From contig JAUPFV010000003.1 in the NCBI GenBank assembly GCA_036936605.1, positions 148,894,997 through 148,958,996 of the forward strand: a DNA stretch of 64,000 bases, in the 5' to 3' direction. The notes beneath the pieces were generated by a model. It saw nothing but the letters and a program-made list of their open reading frames with translations. It did no database searches and was not told where the DNA came from. Of the stretch, positions 1 through 9,673 are shown one piece after another. The stretch is from Limnanthes douglasii subsp. nivea (Eukaryota > Streptophyta > Magnoliopsida > Brassicales > Limnanthaceae). The position numbers were made by a program, and so were the translations under genes. How positions within the stretch are numbered: the first letter of the stretch is position 1; every line of letters starts with the position of its first letter.

Positions 1-1
1 T

Positions 2-952
2 CCTACTTTGCAAGAAAAGATCCCAACAGACCTTTAGTCTGGAGAGATTGTTGGGAGAGGAAATAATGAAGTGGACATTAGTATCCTTCAAGATATTGGC
101 TTGTACTTTAATGACTTTGAGAATGATGATTTTGCAGGTCCCTATCGCCCCCCCATTTCCTCCAACATGCTGACATTTAATGGGAAATCCTTCTCCGTAT
201 CCGAAGAGCAAGATATCTTGAGCCACTCTTTCTTAGGTCATATCCGACCAATACTTGATCTAGAGAGGCAGGTGAAAAGTCAAACCAAACTTATCAACTC
301 CCTTACTTCTAACAAACAATCTTTGTCAAGCAGTCTCGTAAGTGCTCAGCAAAGTATAGAGGAACTGAAAAAGGAGATGGAGGCACTAAAGAACGAGAAG
401 GAGGATTCAGAAACTAAGCTAGCCACATTGGAAGCAACCATAACTGAGCTCCAGACTAAGTATTCAGACTTAGAAACCTTTTCCTTACAAAACCTTACAA
501 CATTGAAGGAGGACTTGAAAACCAAGAATGGTGTCATTCAAACCTTAACCAATGAGAAGGGTGAATTAGAGGGCACTGTTTTGGAGATAACCAAGGAAAA
601 AGGGGTCATGAAGAGCCAACAGGAACATGCTATCAAAGTAGGTATTGAGGAGTATGCTAATGGAGTAATAGACTTCTTAGAAAAAACTGATGATGGGGTC
701 AAGTCTCACATGGTGTTGTTGTTCTATGAGACTTTTCCTAAGAGGACCCTTGGTCCCCTATTGACGTATATGGAGTACGATAACATCCCATTTCATAATC
801 TGGAAGATGGTGAAAAACGCAACTACTCCAATGGAATAGATTCCACAACCGACGATGAAGAAGAGACAGGTGAGAGTTCGAGTGTCGAACTCAAAAGCCC
901 TAAAAAGGGTGATGGTGGTGGTGAAGGAACATCCGAAGGGAACAAGCCCTAA
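2..952 (+). pseudogene. Antisense additional ORF of element A, C-terminal part
   Basis: The frame runs from the window edge to a stop at 950-952, with one in-frame TAG at 35-37; after it about 304 codons are open. The middle (about 250-640) is a long coiled coil rich in Leu, Glu, Lys and Thr. The C-terminus is acidic and then Gly/Ser-rich ('GDGGGEGTSEGNKP'). The same end is found in the antisense ORF of element C (minus, 24907-25191), so this belongs to the family of putative gypsy-type transposon proteins (Pfam PF04195 type N-terminus, seen in C only). The protein's function is unknown. It is convergent with the element's pol. It has kept its frame better than the neighbouring pol. Confidence 0.8.
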
Positions 953-1500
953 GGTTTTACCATGTATTATTTTTTATCTTTGCAAACAATCAAAGTTCTT
1001 GGATGGCCAAGGCACATTTTGTATTACTGTTCGGTTAAAGTCCGAATGAGTCTTTTGAACACCCAAAGTCTTTGGCTGGCCAAGACATATTTTGTATTAC
1101 TGTTCGGTTGAAGTCCGAACAAGTTTAATTTATCAAACTTTCTTTTTGTTTAATGTCTTTCCTTAAAAAAATCCATGGCTAATGTTTAAGTAGCCCCTAC
1201 CATTTTAGAATTATTGAAGTGAGAGTGTTTAATATCTCTGATGCCATGTATTTAATAGTCATCACCAACCATCAAGTCCATCCGATCCACTACATACCCA
1301 TGGTATTGAACAAGTGATTTATACTTGAATTTAATTGTAGCAAAATCACTCTGAATTTTTTAAGAAGACATTATATATTATAAAAGACCAGACACCTTAT
1401 TAAAACCACCCCGCGCCACCAGGGTAGGAAAGAGTATGCCCCCTAATATTTATATTGGTATTTAAAAAGTAAATATTTACACAAAATCTTTACTCTAAGT
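953..1500. other. Noncoding spacer between convergent pol and antisense ORF of A
   Basis: This spacer separates the 3' end of pol (minus) from the 3' end of the antisense ORF (plus). It is conserved in element C at 24420-24905, including a 'cctaccctggtggcgcgg'-like block (1405-1435 here on minus; 24480-24500 in C). It includes the 73-bp tandem repeat at 991-1136. A terminator or polyadenylation role for both converging transcripts is plausible but not shown. Confidence 0.6.
991..1136. repeat. 73-bp tandem repeat, two copies
   Basis: Two adjacent copies (991-1063 and 1064-1136) share 'ggccaag.ca.attttg' and 'tattactgttcggtt.aag'. The corresponding spacer of element C (24720-24880) has related, diverged repeats, so the repeat predates the split of A and C. 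Confidence 0.75.
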
Positions 1501-1509
1501 ATAACCTGA

Positions 1510-2491
1510 GATGTTCAATATTCCATGGGTGCTTCAAAAATCTCCCTTCTTTGTCTTGAAGTCTATATGTCCCAGGTTTGAGCTTTTCACAGACCTCATA
1601 AGGGCCTTTCTAGTTCGGAGCCAACTTACCGAACTGCTTCTCCTAAGTGTGTAAGAAAGCTTTTCTTAACACCTTATCTCCTGGTTTAAAATCTCTTCTT
1701 TTGACCTTGGAGGCAAATCTGCTCCTCATCAAACCTTGGTAGTTAGTTGTTCTTAAGTGAGCTGTAACCCTTCTTTCTTCTATTAAGTCCAATTGATTCA
1801 TAATTGCTATCTCATTAGCTTATTCAGAATAGTTGTGGACTCTGTATGATGGTAAGGTAGATTCTATAGGGGTGATTGCATCCATCCCATATACCAAAGC
1901 AAAAGGAGACTCCTCTGTAGCAGCCCCAGGAGTGTCCGGTAAGCCCACAACACTTTTTGCAAATAACTTGTCCACTTCCCCGCATAACCTTCTAAATATT
2001 TCTTTAATCCAGACAAGATTGTCTTGTTGGAAACTTCAACCTGGCCGTTTGCTTGGGGATGGAAAAGAGAAGAAAAACAATGTTGAATACCTCATGACGC
2101 ACAAAAATTCTTCATATCTGTGTTATCAACTGTGGCCCATTATCTGTATTAATCTTTTAAAGGACCCCAAATCTGCAGCATATGTTGGATAAGATAAACT
2201 TAATGAAAGTCTTTGATGTGGTCCCTGCCAAGGGGGCTGCTTCTATCCATTTTGAAGAGTAATCAATAGCAACTATAATTGTTCTGCACCTCCCGGACGC
2301 CATAGGTAGAGGTCCAACCAAGTCCATTCCCCACTGGTAAAAAAGTATTGACTCAGAAATAGAGTCAATAGGTACTGCTGGCACATGAATTTCATTGCCA
2401 TATATTTGACATGGATCACAATTCTTTACCATTTATTTAGCATCTGCCATTATAGAGGGCCAATAGTACCCAACTAACAAGACTCTTCGGG
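1510..2491 (-). pseudogene. Integrase region of element A
   Basis: Reading leftwards from about 2491, the frame shows the end of the HHCC zinc motif ('CDPCQIYGNE'), then the catalytic core with 'MDLVGPLPMASG' holding the first Asp and 'VAIDYSSKWIEAAPL'. This stays open to 2157. Beyond it the core and C-terminus continue in shifting frames to about 1510, ending in the 'GPYEV.EKLKPGTYRLQD' chromodomain-less tail typical of plant gypsy integrases. Several frameshifts and stops make it nonfunctional. The counterpart in element C is at 23390-24417. Confidence 0.85.
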
Positions 2492-3349
2492 TTAGTGCTT
2501 TGTACCCACAATGTGCTGAGCCTTCCCCATCGTGTAGTTCAGACAATACGACTTGAGATTCTTCAACCCCCAAACAACGTAGGAGAGGTATACTGAAAGA
2601 TTTTTTTTATAGAGGACTCCCCTTATCATCAAAAAACCACGTGCCTTGTGTTTAATCTTCCTTGCCATAGCTTTGTCCAAAGGCAAAACCCCATCAAAAA
2701 TGTATTGAAGAGGAGTATATCTCAAGTCTTTAGGCTGAATCACAAGTATGCTCATACTTTCCCCGTCTTCTTTGTTTCGATCTGGCTGTATGAACGAACA
2801 TTCTTGTATGTGAATCCAAGGGTAGGACTCAGAATATGCTATAGCTGATAAAGAGTCTACTAATGTATTCTCCGATCTGATAATATGCTCATAACAAACA
2901 CTTTTGAAGTCTGCTACCACTTCTTTCAAGACGAGTAAGTACTTGATCAGTTGCTCCTTCTTGGCCTCAGACTGACCTTGGGCGTGATGGATGAGCAGCT
3001 GAGAGTCACTCATCAACCGAACTCTATTAGCCTCGCATATGAAGGCCAATTTAAGACCAGCTATAACTCCTTCATATTCGGACTCATTGTTTGAGGTCCT
3101 GAACCTAAAGCATATAGCTTGGTATATCTTATCACCATACGGGGAGGTTAGGTAAATTCCAGCTCCACAACCCATTGTGCTTGAACCACCATCTGTTCGG
3201 ACCACCCACTCTTTTTTGGTTTTATCTCTTGAAGTTTGTTTGAAGTTCATGTTCGTATGGAATTCTACAAGGAAATCAGCCACTGATTGAGCTTTGATAG
3301 CTGTTTGGGGGGAAAAATCGATATCATAGTCGCCAATTCTACCGACCAC
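2492..3349 (-). pseudogene. Archaeal-type RNase H (RVT_3) and linker of element A
   Basis: An open frame of 285 codons. It begins with the connection to the first RNase H, then 'WVVRTDGGSSTMGCGAGI', the first beta strand with its catalytic Asp; 'NNESEYEGVIAGLKLA' with catalytic Glu; 'LMSDSQLLIHHAQG' with catalytic Asp; and 'NTLVDSLSAIA' near the end, where most family members have ADALA. This second RNase H is the mark of Tat-lineage elements. The rest links to the integrase zinc motif. The frame is open, unlike neighbouring parts, but the element lacks protease. Confidence 0.88.
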
Positions 3350-3650
3350 TTGGTCATCCTGCTTGATATATCTGCCTTCTGAAGAACATTCTTTAGTGGG
3401 AAAGATATCCGGACAACAATCGAATGGGATTGAAAATATGGCCTCATCTTTTTGGCTGCAATCACCAAGGCTAGTGGCAACTTTTCAAGCTTTAAATACC
3501 TCTTCTCATTATCTATTAAACTTTTGCAGATATAGTATACCGAACGAGGGTAATTGTCCACTTCTCTTACCAGTACTGCACTTACAGCACATTCTGACAC
3601 AACCAAATATACATAGAGTGTTTCTCCTTAAACAGGCTTGAAAAGAGTCT
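3350..3650 (-). pseudogene. Ty3/gypsy RNase H domain of element A
   Basis: On minus the segment reads 'SECAVSAVLVREVDNYPR' followed by 'YYICKSLIDNEKRYLKLEKL', typical of the gypsy RNase H (RVT RNaseH_2 type) directly after RT. It overlaps the next frame at 3265-3349, showing a frameshift between the first and second RNase H. The matching piece of C is at 22274-22562. Confidence 0.83.
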
Positions 3651-4570
3651 TTGGTGAGGATAAGTGTTTATTTATCTCAAAAAAATCTTGGTTACACTGT
3701 GGAGACCAATTAAAGTATTTAGCATTCTTCAAGGTTTGGAAAAACGGAGCAGACTTATCCGAAGATCTTGAAATAAACCGGTTTAAGTTAGCCAACCTTC
3801 CGGTGAGCCTTTGGACTTCTTTAACATTCTGAGGAGGATCCATTTCCAATAAGACATTAAGCTGATCCGGATCGGGCTGGATACCTTTTTCACTTATCAC
3901 ATAACCCAGAGATTTTCTAGATCAAACCCCAAATACACATTTTCTGGATTTAATTTCAAATTCATAGCTGCTAAATTAGTAAATGTTTCTTGAAGATCAA
4001 TTATGTGCAAATCCTCCTCCAATATTTTAACCATCATGTCATCTATGTATACTTACATATTTCCGCCAATCTGATCAGCGAAGGATTTGTTCACCAACCT
4101 CTGGTAAGTAGCGCCAGCATTCTTTAACCCAAAGGGCATTACCGTGTAACAATGGAGACCTCTATCTGTTATAAAGGTAGTGTGATCTTGATCCTTCAGA
4201 TCCACTTGTATCTGGTTGTATCCAGAGAAAGCATCCATGAAGGACATCAACTTGTTTCCAGATATAGAGTCTACCAATTGATCTATCCGGGGGACTGGAT
4301 AAAGATATTTTGGGCAAGCTCTGTTGAGGTCAGTGAAATCAATACACATGCGCCATTTCCCGTTCTTTTTTTTACTAACACCGGATTGCCAGTCCATAAA
4401 GGATACTGTGATTTTTTTATGTGTCCCATCTTGGTAAGCCGATCAACCTCTTGGACTATCAAATCTGATTTTTCCTTAGAAAAAGCTCTTCTTTTCTGTA
4501 TAATAGTTGCAGTATCACTCCGGATGGGTAACTTGTGTGAGATAACTCTTGCGGGTACTCCCTGAAAGTT
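3628..4570 (-). pseudogene. Reverse transcriptase of element A
   Basis: RT of gypsy type, read on minus. Seen in order: 'HKLPIRSDTATI', 'VQEVDRLTKMGHIK', 'NGKWRMCIDFTDLN', 'MDAFSGYNQI' (first catalytic Asp), 'MPFGLKNAGATYQRLVN' and the YIDDM active-site motif at 4035-4049. A TAA stop sits two codons before YIDD and frameshifts occur near 4380 and 3910. The thumb reaches the 'RLTGRLANLNRFISRSSDK' block before RNase H. The N-terminus is fused to gag (see the gag entry). Confidence 0.88.
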
Positions 4571-5319
4571 ATAATACCACTTAAGAGAACTTCTCGTGAA
4601 AGTTTGGGAGAAGGATCTGCACAAGAGTTTGTCATCACCATCGAAATTCATCATGAAGTTCTTGAATTGCTCCAAATGGTTGTCCGGATCTCGACTTCCA
4701 TCGTATTTTTCCATTTTAGAGTTGTCAAACCTTTTGAGTAGGTTTCCGAACATTATTTTGGCAGACAAAGGTGACTGCCTCTAGTTTTTATTACGACTAA
4801 AGACTGTATCTTCATTAGGTGTTGCGAAAATACCTAGTTTGGTCTAAAAAGCAAAAGGATTCATCAGCAACTGATCAACATGCCTGTGGGATGACCATTT
4901 GCCCAGATGTCTTTTAAGCCTACCATACCTATCTCTCTCTTTTTAATACCTTTTTGGTTAACTTCATCTTTTTTCTAGATCTCCCTTCATCACTGCTTGA
5001 TGACAAAGATTCCTCAATCTCAGCCTCATTTGAAGAGCTACTGTAGGACTCCGAATTTGAACTTTCAATAGGCTTAGATGAATGTGTCTTCTAAGAGTTG
5101 AGATGAGTCTTTATTGATGGGATCATTCTCCTTAGGATTGTCAGTATGATGAATAGCTGACGCCCCTAATTTCTCTATAATCCTCTTTTCTGCTTGTTTT
5201 ATGGGCCTTAATGCTTTTATCTCTGCTCTCAACTTGTCTCGTTCCTCAACAGTGTATTCCTTGTTTTCCCTGACCGTTTCCACCACAGGAGGTGGAGTAC
5301 CTTGGTCATTCAGATCCAT
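4571..5319 (-). pseudogene. Gag N-terminal and central part of element A, fused to RT
   Basis: ATG at 5319 gives 'MDLNDQGTPPPVVETVRE', matching the gag starts of B (7410) and C (18853). Then come a charged coiled stretch and a Ser/Lys region with frameshifts. The retrotransposon gag block is 'MEKYDGSRDPDNHLEQFKNF' and 'SLKWYYNFQG', and directly after this the frame enters RT ('VPARVISHKL'). The gag C-terminus, zinc knuckle and protease present in C over roughly 19640-21340 are absent, so an internal deletion of about 1.7 kb made an in-frame gag-RT joint at about 4565. Confidence 0.85.
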
Positions 5320-5371
5320 CTGAACTGGTTCTTTTTACTGGTTTTGAATGTAAAATTCATGCATCTTTGTG

Positions 5372-5392
5372 CTCCTACTGTAATCGCCAATT
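5372..5392 (-). other. Primer-binding region of element A
   Basis: Immediately inside the 5' LTR, minus reads 'AATTGGCGATTACAGTAGG'; B has 'AATTGGCGACCATAGTGGG' and C 'AATTGACGACCATAGTGGG' at the same place. Position and conservation mark the minus-strand primer site. I do not assign the tRNA. Confidence 0.6.
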
Positions 5393-5720
5393 TGGTTTGG
5401 TTTATTTTAGGCTGAGGGTATTTTGGTAAAGTCTAGTGAGATAATTAAGCAGCCTGCTTGTATTAAATGTTGGTCACCCCATTAATAAGAGTGGGTGAGG
5501 TATTTATACCTTTAATTAATGACCCATGGGCTTACAGGGTCAAGTTGTGAAATCGGGTCAAGTTTAAGGACCCATTAGTCTTTTAAGTAGATTTGCAAAT
5601 AGTTTAGTCAAAAGTTGTTTCACATTTGTCCTTTCCGGATTTTTCAGTAGAGTGTTATGGTCCGAATTACCCCTATCCGGATTAAGTGGTAGGTTGTGAT
5701 TGAAGTATCAAAACTCATCA
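5393..5720 (-). repeat. 5' LTR of element A
   Basis: On minus it starts TGATGAG and ends in CCA, 328 bp. It aligns throughout with the 370-bp LTR of element C (18410-18779), for example 'AATGGGTCCTTAAACTT' in both. At its outer end the flanking DNA is the RT coding sequence of element D, beginning tatat at 5721. Confidence 0.85.
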
Positions 5721-7060
5721 TATATCGATGACATGACGGTAAAAATTCCAAGAGAGAAGGATCGCATACTTGAACTCCAAGAAACCATTTCTAACTTGGA
5801 AGCCATCAACTTGAAATTAATTCCTGAAAAATGTACATTCGGTGTCCGATCCGGTAAATGCCTATGTTACATTATCAATGACAAAGGGATCTAAGCTGAC
5901 CCAGACCAATTGTAAACTTTGTTAACTATGGATCCTCCTCAGACCACTAAAGAAGTTCAAGTATTGACTGAGAGATTAGTAGATTTGAATAGGTTTATAT
6001 TAAGATCATCGAACAAGTGTGCATAGTTTTTCCAAGTATTGAGAAATGCCAAAAACTTCAACTGGTCTGTAACTTATGATAAGGAATTCCTTGAAATCAA
6101 GCGATATTTGTCTTCACTTAAAAACTCTATTCAAACCCGTTGCTGGAGAAAGACTTTATATGTACATAGCAGTGTCGGATTATGTTGTGAGTGCAGTATT
6201 AGTTTGATAAGTTGACAACTATCCCCACCATGTTTACTAAATTAGTAAAAGTTAATTGGATATTGAGAAAAGATACATTAAGTTGGAAAAGTTAGATTTA
6301 GCTTTGGTAATAGCAGCCAGAAAAATGAGGCCTTATTTCAGGGCTCTATCTGTCACATTTCGAACTTCTTTTCCTCTTAAAAATGTGTTGCGAAAATTGG
6401 ATATATCAAGTCCTAAGTGGTCTATCGAGTTATGAGATTATTATATTTTATTTACTCCTCAAATGGAAATCAAAGCTCAGGTTGTAGTCAATTTTCTTGT
6501 CGAATTCCACGTAGGAAGACCTTATAAGGAACCTTAAGTTAATAATCCTGAGAAAGAATGGGTAATTTGAAAAAATGGTGGATCCAGTACGATGGGATGT
6601 GGGGATGTAATTTGCTTAATTTTCTCTTTTTGGGATTCATTGTACCAAGCTATACGTTTTGGTTTTAAGGCGTCCAACAATGAAACGGAATATGAATCAG
6701 CTATAACAGGTTTGAGGTTAGCTCAGATATGTTGTGCCAAAAGAATCTGATTGTTGAGTGACTCGTCGTTAATCATTCATTAGGCACAAGGGTAATCTGA
6801 AGCTAAAAAAAATCAGTAAGTGAAATACTTAAGGGTGTTAAAAGAAGTGTATAATGATTTTAAATATGTTAAATACGAACATGTGTCAAGATTAGAAAAT
6901 TTGATGGCCGATTCTCTGGCCACTATTGTATATTCCGAAGCATACTTTTGGATTCTTATACAAGAGTTTCCTTCTATAACTGATGAGGTCGGATTTCGTT
7001 GACACATACCTTTGTATATATCCGGAGGGCAGTTTGGAAATGTCCAATACCATGCCCCAC
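5721..7060 (+). pseudogene. Element D: pol fragment (RT, RNase H, archaeal RNase H) of a Tat element
   Basis: It begins exactly at 'YIDDM' of RT (5721-5735) and runs through the RT thumb, RNase H ('MRPYFRALS', about 6320) and the archaeal-type RNase H ('GGSSTMGCGD', about 6580; 'NNETEYESAITGLRLAQ', about 6680; 'MADSLATIVYSE', about 6905), with more than ten stops or frameshifts. The part 5' of YIDDM is displaced beyond element A to the left of the window. Its 3' end stops before integrase and abuts a truncated LTR of element B. It is much more decayed than A, so it is older. Confidence 0.82.
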
Positions 7061-7118
7061 AAAACAGTATAACTTAGTGGAACATAACTCAACTAGTTGC
7101 TACTCATTTCATCTCTTA

Positions 7119-7335
7119 GGCTAATGGGTTTCAAAACTGGACCCAATCCCATGATCTAACCCGGAAGGCCCATGGATCATTAAATGAGTATAAAGACCCC
7201 AACCACGTTCATTAATGAGGGTAATCAAAATTACTGCTAGCACACACCTTAATTATCTCTCTATATTTTACATTAAACATTATATTCTAAACACGTTTTC
7301 CCATACTACCCATTGATCCAAAATAATCTACACAA
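7119..7335 (+). repeat. Truncated 5' LTR of element B
   Basis: Its 3' two thirds match the LTR of C: 'taatgggtttcaaaactgg' here versus 'taatgggtccttaaacttaa', then 'ttcattaatgagggtaat' in both. The first about 150 bp are missing, at the junction with D. It is followed by the primer-binding region. Confidence 0.75.
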
Positions 7336-7358
7336 AATTGGCGACCATAGTGGGAGAC
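7336..7358 (+). other. Primer-binding region of element B
   Basis: The sequence 'aattggcgaccatagtggg' directly follows the LTR and is shared, with few changes, by elements A and C. Confidence 0.6.
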
Positions 7359-7409
7359 AATAATTCTTGAATCACAAATTCAAAACACTAATAACAACAA
7401 CCATTTCGA

Positions 7410-9269
7410 ATGGATCCAAATGCATAAAATATACCACCCCCAAGGGTCGAAACGACAAAAGAGAATAATGAGTACACTATTGAGGAACGAGATCAATTAA
7501 GGGCTGAAATTGAGGCTTTGAGGGCTGTAAAACAAGAAGAGAAATGAGTTAAGGAAAAATATGGTGCGTCGGCACTTCACCATACTGATAATCCTGGTGA
7601 GAACGAGCAGTCCATGAAGACTCATCTCAGTTCCAAGAAAACACATCGATCCAAGCGTGTGGAGAGTTCCACTTCGGAATCCTCCAGTAGCTCCTCTAAT
7701 GATACAGAGCTTGAAGAGTCAGTCTAATCCAACAGTGATGAAGGACGGTCAAAAAAGAAAATAAACCTCACAAAAAAGCATTCAAGAAAGAGGGATACAC
7801 ATGGTAGGCTAAAAAAGTATCAAAGAAAAATTAAGGGTTCAGCTGATCAGCATATTGACCGTTTGTTGATTGATCCCTTTGCTTTCTAGTCCGAACCAGG
7901 TATTTTTACTACTCCAAATGAAGATATTGTGTTTATTTGTAGCCAAACATGGAGACAATCACCTTTATCCGCAAAAATACTCTTTGAACATCTTCCTAAA
8001 AGATTTGAAAGTTCCAAGATGGCAAAATACGATAGGAGTAAAGATCAGGACAACCATCTTGAGAAATTTAAGAATTTTATGATAAACTTTGACGATAACG
8101 ATAGATTATTGTGTAAGACTTTCTCTTAAACCTTCAAGGGGACTATCATCAAGTGGTATAATAGTCTCCCTCAGGGATCTATAGTTTTTTTTTTACGTTT
8201 TCTGGGTTGTTTTTCGGAGACAATTCATCGGAAGTAAAGAGCTTAGAGGGAATGGAGACATAATCATCCATTGCGCCCAAAAGATAAATGAGTTTTTAAA
8301 AGAATACATCAACATGTTTGTAAATACAAAGAATAGGTTAGCAGATTGCTCTGAACAAGTGGCAATTCCCTCTTTTAGATATGGTTTGAATCCAGGTAAC
8401 TTGGCTGATTCTGTGACCCGAAAGAAAGCTCTGACCTTTGGAGGATTGTTGAATCAAGTTGGGAAACAAATCAATGTTGAAGAAACCAAGAAGTCTAGAG
8501 TAACTCGCCAGATCAGATCCACAACTACAATATCGTCACCACAAACAACTAATCAATCCGGTTATAGATCGAAGGAAACTGGATATGGGTCTCACCGGCC
8601 CATACAGAATCAGTCCAATCAAAACCAAAACTAGAAAGTGAGAAATAAAACAGGACATTGGGTTCAACCCGAATGGTTTGCTGAGTTGGAAGAAAGTGCG
8701 ACTACGATATATGACAAAACTAAAAATGAAGTGTACTTTAGAAAGCCAACTACATTACAGTCTCCCAGAGAAAACCGAAATACCCATTTCTGTAAATATC
8801 ATAATGAAATTGGGCGTGATACACATGACTGCATAGCTTTAAAACAAGAGGTGTAGAGCCTCATTAAAATGGGTAAATTAGGGGCTTGTGTTAAAAACCA
8901 AGGGGGAACAGGCTGGATAATAGCTCATCAGCACTAATACTCCCCGACCTACTCCTTCGGTTCTTCCTGGAACGTCTAAACAGGAGGACACTATGGTAAT
9001 TATTAAAATATTTGACATGGATTCTGAGTACTTGGATTCATATCCAACTCGGAATCGGGTACGGTGATAATGGACAATGCCACTAATGTTTACAGTCTGG
9101 TTAAATACTTTGAGTCTTTGATAATATTTGGGGGAGACACTGTGACTGCACCTTCCAGTTCTTCAAGGAAGAGGCATATCAATAGTCTGAATACCCAGTT
9201 AGATAGAAGGATGTCTATACATTTGTACTGAAATCCAGCTCCTTTCATAGTTTTTTATGAGGATGACCT
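7410..9269 (+). pseudogene. Gag of element B
   Basis: ATG at 7410, with a TAA stop within six codons. The N-terminus is charged and predicted coiled coil ('EERDQLRAEIEALRAVKQEE'), followed by a Ser-rich stretch. The gag core carries 'DQDNHLEKFKNFMINFDD' (about 8045-8105), a region from 8314 with 'NTKNRLADCSEQ', and a Cys/His motif 'FCKYHNEIGRDTHDCIAL' near 8790. The frame is broken by several stops. It ends abruptly at 'EDDL' (9259-9269), where element F is inserted; the downstream protease resumes at 12459. Confidence 0.83.
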
Positions 9270-9599
9270 AGATAAGAAAGAATAAAAGATAAAGGGGGGG
9301 GGGGGATTGCAAAGAAGTACTAAAATTAGGGAAAGCTTGCAAAGTAAGTATTGAAGTAGGATTAATTGTAAATAGACAATAAAATCAAGGGCTAAGCTTG
9401 TAATTAAGAGGTAGTTAGGCATGTGAGTCCCATTAATTGTATTATAGAAGGACCCCCTTAGATTTGGGAAAAGGGTGATTATTATTATAATATGCTTTCT
9501 CTCTTTAAAAGAATCATCATTAAGAGCTTGTTATCATAATATAGTCCTTCATATTATTGTTCTATACTAATTACCCCTTCGTAGATTCTTAAATCATCA
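9270..9599 (+). repeat. 5' LTR of element F
   Basis: About 330 bp, very similar to 12112-12458; it lacks about 20 bp ('ctacatttatttagtttc') present in the other copy and has a longer G run near 9293. The first T of the expected TG is changed. It ends CATCA before the primer site. Confidence 0.85.
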
Positions 9600-9618
9600 T
9601 TGGCGCCGTCTGTGGGAA
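9600..9618 (+). other. Primer-binding site of element F
   Basis: 'ttggcgccgtctgtgggaa' immediately follows the LTR; this motif is common after the 5' LTR of plant gypsy elements and differs from the 'ttggcgaccatagtgggag' of A, B and C. Confidence 0.7.
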
Positions 9619-9673
9619 ACGAAGATTGGCATGTCAATTTTTGTTTTCCTGAAACCAATTTATTCCAGGTAGG

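Larger units (their letters stand above)
1..5720 (-). mobile_element. Element A: Tat-lineage Ty3/gypsy LTR retrotransposon, cut by the left window edge
   Basis: Read on minus, the order is 5' LTR (5720-5393), gag N-terminus, RT, RNase H, a second archaeal-type RNase H, integrase, a noncoding spacer, and an additional ORF on the opposite strand (2-952). The archaeal-type RNase H between RNase H and integrase is characteristic of the plant Tat lineage, and antisense additional ORFs before the 3' LTR are known from Retand-like members. The 3' LTR lies beyond the window. Gag C-terminus and protease are missing through an internal deletion, and pol carries stops and frameshifts, so the copy is dead. 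It lies inside element D. Confidence 0.9.

Noticed and set aside
346..537. Minus-strand open frame opposite the coiled coil of the antisense ORF of A
   Set aside because: Low-complexity mirror of a coiled-coil coding region; no domain and the other strand is clearly coding.
1..5720. Possible endogenous pararetrovirus because of the RT-RNase H pair
   Set aside because: LTR, primer site, integrase and archaeal-type RNase H are present; no movement or coat protein motifs. It is a Ty3/gypsy retrotransposon.
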